Source of the DNA: CAWJAP01 sp963834365 | GTDB lineage: Bacteria > Acidobacteriota > Vicinamibacteria > Vicinamibacterales > Vicinamibacteraceae | Length of the DNA stretch: 64,000 nt | Assembly: GCA_963834365.1 (NCBI GenBank) | Contig: CAWIBS010000013.1 | Coordinates: 1-64,000 of the forward strand | Direction: 5' to 3' | Shown here: positions 59,696 to 64,000 of the stretch, piece by piece | Layout of the letters: each line of letters opens with the position of its first letter | Numbering within the stretch: position 1 is the first letter of the stretch | Program-made: the position numbers and the translations under genes | Notes under the pieces: generated by a model | What the model was told of the DNA's origin: nothing | Seen by the model: only the letters and a program-made list of their open reading frames with translations | Databases searched by the model: none

Positions 59696-61210
59696 ATGGC
59701 AATCCGCCGGCTGCTCGTGGCCAACCGCGGCGAAATTGCCGTCCGCATCATGCGCGCCTGCCGGGAGCTGCAGATCGACACCGTCGCGGTGCACTCGACC
59801 ATCGACCGGCACGCGATGCACGTTCGACTGGCGGATCACGCGTTCGAGATTGGCGGGGCGCTGCCGGCCGAGAGCTACCTGCGCATCGGGGCGATCATCG
59901 ACGCGGCGCGGCGGGCTGGCGCCGACGCGATCCATCCGGGCTACGGCTTTCTCGCCGAGAATGCAGCCTTCGCCGCGGCGTGCAAGGACGCCGGACTGGT
60001 CTTCGTCGGCCCTCCGCCTGACGCGATCGAGCGCATGGGCTCGAAGCTCGGCGCGCGAGCCCTGATGTCGGCGGCCGGCGTGCCGGTCGTTCCCGGGAGC
60101 GCTCCGTCGGATCAGTCGGAGGCGGGCGTGCGCGCGGCCGCACTCGAGCTCGGACTCCCGGTGCTCGTCAAGGCATCGGCCGGCGGGGGCGGCAAGGGCA
60201 TGCGGGCCGTGACGCGCCCGGACGAGCTCGACGAGGCGGTCGGCGCGGCGCGCCGCGAAGCGCTCGCGGCGTTCGGCGACGGCACGCTCTACGTCGAGCG
60301 TCTCGTGAGCCGCCCGCGCCACATCGAAGTGCAGGTGATGGCCGATCGCCACGGCTCGGTCGTCCATCTCTTCGAGCGCGAATGTTCGGTTCAGCGGCGC
60401 CACCAGAAGATCGTCGAGGAGACGCCGTCACCCGCGGTGACGCCAGCGCTCCGGCAGCGTCTCGGCGCCGCCGCCGTCAGGGCCGCGGAGGCCGCCGGCT
60501 ACGAGAACGCGGGCACGATCGAGTTCCTCGTCGACGGGACGGGCGACTCGGCTCGCCACTACTTTCTGGAAATGAACACGCGGCTGCAGGTCGAGCACCC
60601 GATCACCGAGGAAGTCACGGGCGTGGATCTGGTCCACGCGCAGCTGGCGATTGCGGCCGGTGCCCCCCTGCCGTGGGCGCAGAGCGCGCTCGGCCAGCGG
60701 GGACATGCGATCGAGTGCCGGGTGTGCGCCGAGGATCCGGCGCAGGATTTCCTGCCGCAGGCGGGCCGGCTCGCGGTGTGGCACAGCCCTCAGGGACCCG
60801 GGCTTCGCGTGGACGCGGGGGTGGAATCCGGCGACGAGATTCCGGTCCACTACGACTCGCTCCTCGCCAAGCTCGTGGCGCGCGGCGCGACACGGCACGA
60901 GGCCATCCGGCGCGCGACGGCGGCCCTCGAGCGCTTCGTCGTGCTCGGCGTGCGCACCAACCTCGGGCTGCTGCGCCGCGTGCTCGCACATCCACGCTTC
61001 CAGAGCGGCGACATCGACACGGGGTTCGTCACGACGGAGCGTCAGGCGCTCCTCGCCCCTCCCGCCTCGTCGGACGAACGGGCCGCCCTGGCCGCGGCGG
61101 CCTGGCTGGCGGCCCTGGGCGGTCTCGCCGATGAGGCCCCGGGCCGTGAGAGCTCGCCGACGGCGCCAATCGGCGATCCATGGGCCACCTTGACTGGGTG
61201 GCGGGGATGA
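59696..61210 (+). CDS. mccA: Biotin carboxylase part of the methylcrotonyl-CoA carboxylase alpha subunit
   Basis: 504 residues. The ATP-grasp biotin carboxylase is complete: RRLLVANRGEIAVRIMRACR, AIHPGYGFLAENAAFA, VKASAGGGGKGMRAV, ERLVSRPRHIEVQVMADRHG, ECSVQRRHQKIVEETPSP, FLEMNTRLQVEHPITEEVTG. The frame ends at GDPWATLTGWRG, just where alpha subunits continue into the linker domain. The stop overlaps the ATG of the biotin-carrier gene (61207) in another frame. The two together have the size of one normal alpha subunit (about 675 residues), so this is either a natural split or one sequence error. Confidence 0.9.
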   Translation: MAIRRLLVANRGEIAVRIMRACRELQIDTVAVHSTIDRHAMHVRLADHAFEIGGALPAESYLRIGAIIDAARRAGADAIHPGYGFLAENAAFAAACKDAGLVFVGPPPDAIERMGSKLGARALMSAAGVPVVPGSAPSDQSEAGVRAAALELGLPVLVKASAGGGGKGMRAVTRPDELDEAVGAARREALAAFGDGTLYVERLVSRPRHIEVQVMADRHGSVVHLFERECSVQRRHQKIVEETPSPAVTPALRQRLGAAAVRAAEAAGYENAGTIEFLVDGTGDSARHYFLEMNTRLQVEHPITEEVTGVDLVHAQLAIAAGAPLPWAQSALGQRGHAIECRVCAEDPAQDFLPQAGRLAVWHSPQGPGLRVDAGVESGDEIPVHYDSLLAKLVARGATRHEAIRRATAALERFVVLGVRTNLGLLRRVLAHPRFQSGDIDTGFVTTERQALLAPPASSDERAALAAAAWLAALGGLADEAPGRESSPTAPIGDPWATLTGWRG

Positions 61211-61731
61211 GCGAGCCCGCGCGACTGAGGGCGACGATCGACGGACGGGTCGTGGATCTCGAGGTGTCGAGCGAGGGCATCGTCGCGCAGCGTGGGGACG
61301 ACGCCACCCTCGAGGTCCGCCTGCTCGGCGAGGCCGGCTCCGATGCGCGTCACGTGGCCGTGCGCTCGGCAGGGACGTCCATTCACGCGACCGCCGCGCA
61401 GATCGGCGACGACATCTGGGTGTTCGTGAACGGCGACGTGTTCGTCATCGAGGTCGAGGCCGCGAGGCAGACGCCGACCCGGCGTCGCGCGGCGATCACC
61501 GGCGCCCTGACCGCACCGATGCCCGCGACGGTGATCCGGGTCCTCGTCGAGCCCGGTGACGCGGTCTCAGGCGGCGACACGCTGCTGCTGCTCGAAGCGA
61601 TGAAGATGGAACTGCCGGTCCGCGCCCCGGCAGACGGCCGCGTGAAGGCCGTGCACTGCAAAGCCGGCGAGCTCGTGCAGCCCGGCGTCACGCTGGTGGA
61701 GATCGAGGACGAGAGGGTCAGTGACGAGTGA
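61207..61731 (+). CDS. Biotin carrier part of the carboxylase alpha subunit
   Basis: 174 residues. The C-terminal biotinyl domain has the lysine to be biotinylated in LLEAMKMELPVRAP, preceded by ALTAPMPATVIRVLVEPGDA. The N-terminal part (LRATIDGRVVDLEVSSEGIV) matches the BT-like linker of alpha subunits. ATG at 61207 overlaps the previous TGA by ATGA. It converges on the HMG-CoA lyase with a 14-bp overlap of the 3' ends. Confidence 0.88.
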   Translation: MSEPARLRATIDGRVVDLEVSSEGIVAQRGDDATLEVRLLGEAGSDARHVAVRSAGTSIHATAAQIGDDIWVFVNGDVFVIEVEAARQTPTRRRAAITGALTAPMPATVIRVLVEPGDAVSGGDTLLLLEAMKMELPVRAPADGRVKAVHCKAGELVQPGVTLVEIEDERVSDE

Positions 61732-62731
61732 TGAGACCAGTGGCTGAAGACCGCGCCCTCCTGACCAGTGACGCCCGGCCGGATCCCGGCACACCGCAGG
61801 AGGGCGGTGGCTTCAGCCGGCGCCGGTCACCGAGCGACGCGCTCATCTCAGCCCGATAGTACCGCGACGGCAACGGGTGACCCACCTTCTCCTCGATGAA
61901 CGAGGACGCCTCCAGGAGCCCGTCGAGCGAGACGCCGGTTTCGATGCCGAGCCCGTCGAGCATGTAGATCAGGTCTTCGGTCGCCAGATTGCCGGTCGCG
62001 CCGGGCGCGTACGGGCAGCCGCCGAGACCGCCGGCCGAGGCGTCGAAGGTCGCAATCCCGAGCGGGAGCGCGGCGAGCACGTTCGCGAGCGCCGTGCCGC
62101 GCGTGTCGTGGAAGTGCAGCGCCATCCGCTCGACGGGTACGTGCGTCGCGACAGCCTCGACGACCGGCGGAACCTGCCCGGGGTGAGCCACGCCGATGGT
62201 GTCGCTGACCGCGACCTCGAACACGCCCATGTCCAGCAGTCGCCGGGCGACTCGTCCCACCGCCGCCGGATCCACGCGCCCTTCGAACGGACACCCGAAT
62301 GCCGTCGAGATGTAGCCACGGACGCGGCGGCCGGCGGCGATCGCCGTCCTGCAGACCTCTTCGTAGAGGGCGAGGGACTCCGCGATCGAGCGGTTGATGT
62401 TGCGCCGGCTGAAGGTCTCGGAGGCCGCGGCGAAAATGGCGACCTCTCCGAAGCCTGCGTCGTGCGCGTGGCCGAGACCGGTGAGATTGGGAACCAGGGC
62501 GGTGTATCGCGTGCCGGGACGGCGCAGGATGCCGGCGGCCACGGCAGACGCATCGGCCAGCTGCGGCACCCAGTCAGCCCGCACGAACGCGGTGGTCTCG
62601 ATGACCGGCGCGCCAGCCGCCGACAGCAGATCGACGAACGCGATCTTGTCCGGGGTCGCTATCCGCGCCGGCTCGTTCTGCAGGCCGTCGCGCGGCCCGA
62701 CTTCGACCACCGTGACCCGCGTCGGACGCAT
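61718..62731 (-). CDS. mvaB: Hydroxymethylglutaryl-CoA lyase
   Basis: 337 residues; splits HMG-CoA into acetoacetate and acetyl-CoA, the last step of leucine breakdown. EVGPRDGLQNEPARIATPDK opens the TIM barrel, metal ligands lie in ALHFHDTRGTALANVLAAL (HFHD), and the catalytic Cys loop is GGLGGCPYAPGATGNLATED. The start at 62731 overlaps the stop of the gene before it by one base (TGATG), suggesting coupled translation. It completes the pathway of mccB, liuC and mccA on the opposite strand. The last 40 residues (after about 61830) are not conserved in the family. Confidence 0.93.
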   Translation of the reverse strand: MRPTRVTVVEVGPRDGLQNEPARIATPDKIAFVDLLSAAGAPVIETTAFVRADWVPQLADASAVAAGILRRPGTRYTALVPNLTGLGHAHDAGFGEVAIFAAASETFSRRNINRSIAESLALYEEVCRTAIAAGRRVRGYISTAFGCPFEGRVDPAAVGRVARRLLDMGVFEVAVSDTIGVAHPGQVPPVVEAVATHVPVERMALHFHDTRGTALANVLAALPLGIATFDASAGGLGGCPYAPGATGNLATEDLIYMLDGLGIETGVSLDGLLEASSFIEEKVGHPLPSRYYRAEMSASLGDRRRLKPPPSCGVPGSGRASLVRRARSSATGLITRH

Positions 62732-63300
62732 CAGGGGTTCGACCCGTTCCGCAGCCGCTCGGACAGCCAGCGGCCGCATCGCGCATCGGCGATTGAATTG
62801 CACCGGAACCGCAGTCCGCCGGATCGTGCGGGCGCCAGGACGACCAGGTCGCGCCCCTCGGCGCCCACCCGGGCGATCGCGCTCCAGTTCATGGCGACGA
62901 GCGGCGCTGCCATGAACACCAGCCGCCGCTCGGTCATGAAGAGACGCCCCGGCTGATCGCCACCCGCGCTCACGAGCGACACCGATGCCGCGAAATGGCA
63001 GCGCTCGTCGCGAATCACCTTGTGCTGGTTGGGAATGACCGGCAATCCTGCCGCCTGCACCCGGGACTGCAGCACCAGCTGCTCCCGCGCTCCGTCGAGC
63101 ATCTCCATCTCGAGCTCGACGTCCTCGGCCGCGAAACCAAGCCGTGACGGCCGGGCGGCGAGATCGTCCAGGACGCGCCGATCGAGCGGTCCGCGCGTCG
63201 CCTCGACGACTGCGGTCCGAAACTCCAGCAGACGAGGCGCGATCGGGTCGGCGCCATTTCCTCTGAGCGCCCGCCACCAGGCGCGCAATGTCACGTGCAT
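62731..63300 (-). CDS. Hypothetical protein with GRAM/PH-like C-terminal part
   Basis: 189 residues. The C-terminal half GRLFMTERRLVFMAAPLVAM and NWSAIARVGAEGRDLVVLAP resembles GRAM/PH-like domains that bind lipids or proteins. The N-terminal half is helical and charged (LELEMEMLDGAREQLVLQSR). It lies upstream of and overlaps the HMG-CoA lyase by one base. Role unknown. Confidence 0.6.
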   Translation of the reverse strand: MHVTLRAWWRALRGNGADPIAPRLLEFRTAVVEATRGPLDRRVLDDLAARPSRLGFAAEDVELEMEMLDGAREQLVLQSRVQAAGLPVIPNQHKVIRDERCHFAASVSLVSAGGDQPGRLFMTERRLVFMAAPLVAMNWSAIARVGAEGRDLVVLAPARSGGLRFRCNSIADARCGRWLSERLRNGSNP

Positions 63301-63310
63301 CGTCGTGTGC

Positions 63311-63338
63311 TTGTCAGGGATCAGGGATCAGGGATCAG
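63311..63338. repeat. Heptamer repeat ATCAGGG x3
   Basis: GTCAGGG followed by three exact ATCAGGG units in the gap between divergent genes. Confidence 0.85.
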
Positions 63339-63366
63339 GGGCCGTTGCAGCGTATCATCTGCGGAC

Positions 63367-64000
63367 GTGTCGCTCGACCTCCTCGCCTTCGGCCCGCACC
63401 CCGACGACATCGAGATCGGCATGGGCGCGACCGTCGCGTTGCACGCGGCGGACGGACGACGGGTTGGCCTGTGCGATCTCACGCGCGGCGAGCTCGGCAG
63501 CAACGGCACACCCGAGGAACGCGTCGCGGAAGGCGAAGCCGCTCGCGAAGTCCTCGGCGCGGCCGTGCGCCTCAACCTCGCCCTGCCCGACGGCAGCCTG
63601 TCGGCCGACGATCCCGATCAGGTCCGCGCGGTCGTCGCGTGCGTGCGCGCCCACCGGCCGCGCACGATTGCCGTGCCCTACTGGGACGATCGCCATCCCG
63701 ACCACGTCGCGGCTCACCGCCTGCTGACACGGGCCATCTTTCGAGCGGGACTGCGGCGCTTCGACGGCGACGGCGATCCCTGGCGCCCCGACTGGGTCTG
63801 CCACTATTTCATCAACGATAGCGCCACGCCCTCGTTCCTGGTGGACGTGTCGCGCGTCTACGATCGCAAGCGGCGTGCGCTGGCGTGCCACCGCTCGCAG
63901 TTCGCGCCGGCGGCCGCGAATGCGACGCCGACGCGGCTCACCTCGCCACTCTTCACGCAGCTCGTCGAGAGCCGCGACGCGCAGTTCGGCGCGCTCGCCG
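63367..64000 (+). CDS. bshB1: LmbE-family deacetylase, bacillithiol BshB1-like (partial, runs off the window)
   Basis: 211 residues visible from a GTG start; the 3' end is outside the window. The zinc motif FGPHPDDIEIGMGATVALHA near the N-terminus and DDRHPDHVAAHRLL (HPDH) are the LmbE/PIG-L ligands. LCDLTRGELGSNGTPEERVA and LNLALPDGSL match the bacillithiol-type deacetylases that make GlcN-malate from GlcNAc-malate. BshB1-like proteins are frequent in Acidobacteriota. The symbol is by motif similarity only. Confidence 0.82.
   Translation, partial: MSLDLLAFGPHPDDIEIGMGATVALHAADGRRVGLCDLTRGELGSNGTPEERVAEGEAAREVLGAAVRLNLALPDGSLSADDPDQVRAVVACVRAHRPRTIAVPYWDDRHPDHVAAHRLLTRAIFRAGLRRFDGDGDPWRPDWVCHYFINDSATPSFLVDVSRVYDRKRRALACHRSQFAPAAANATPTRLTSPLFTQLVESRDAQFGALA

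Overview
The window looks like a high-GC chromosome segment from an uncultured Acidobacteriota, most likely the Vicinamibacteria side of the phylum. This is an inference from gene content: three Oar-type TonB-dependent receptors with N-terminal carboxypeptidase-regulatory domains and no SusD partner, many Tat-exported oxidoreductases and isomerases, hairpin-rich intergenic repeats and a bacillithiol-type deacetylase. There is no rRNA to settle it. One tRNA-Leu is present, and no CRISPR array, transposase or integrase was seen.

Layout. 0.1-4.9 kb: a TPR lipid/secretory protein and a receptor on the minus strand, the latter behind a promoter with a LacI-type operator. 5.0-8.3 kb: a compact plus-strand operon of a Tat-exported molybdopterin enzyme, an alkaline-phosphatase-like protein and an unrecognised protein. 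8.3-11.6 kb: sugar isomerase, a cytosine deaminase fused to a novel N-domain, an NTF2-like protein and RNase HI. 11.8-18.3 kb: two tandem secreted repeat proteins sharing a C-terminal repeat array. 18.8-44.3 kb: the accessory core, with two amidohydrolases, two receptor-DUF362-unknown cassettes, ApbE, a CBM9 protein, a lactonase-like propeller, a giant hybrid two-component regulator with an AraC output, an RraA-like aldolase, a SelA-like PLP enzyme and a DSD1-type PLP enzyme. 44.4-46.4 kb: a degraded stretch bracketed by tRNA-Leu 3'-end-like repeats. 46.5-57 kb: ordinary genes (PilZ, Gfo/Idh/MocA, GNAT, DUF255, galK, YihY, sigma-54 regulator). 57.2-62.7 kb: a leucine/isovalerate degradation (liu-type) cluster with biotin carboxylase and biotin carrier on separate reading frames. 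63.4 kb to the end: a partial bshB1-like deacetylase.

The most notable find is in the 18.8-44.3 kb core. Four promoters (before receptor 1, receptor 2, amidohydrolase 2, and the RraA-like gene on the opposite strand) carry the same direct repeat, GCGACC spaced exactly 21 bp apart, each followed about 37-38 bp later by a plausible -10 box. A 21-bp direct repeat is the geometry used by AraC-family dimers, and the only AraC-type regulator in the locus is the hybrid two-component protein at 34.4-38.6 kb. The enzymes all carry Sec or Tat export signals, so I infer a regulon for outer-membrane uptake followed by periplasmic breakdown of an amidated or D-amino-acid-containing compound. The substrate is not known.

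Caution. Many genes, mostly in 1.4-4.9, 12-18, 23.6-25 and 26.9-42.6 kb, are broken by single-base frameshifts while the protein homology continues across frames. I treat these as probable consensus errors of a draft assembly rather than real pseudogenes and give the full span of each gene.
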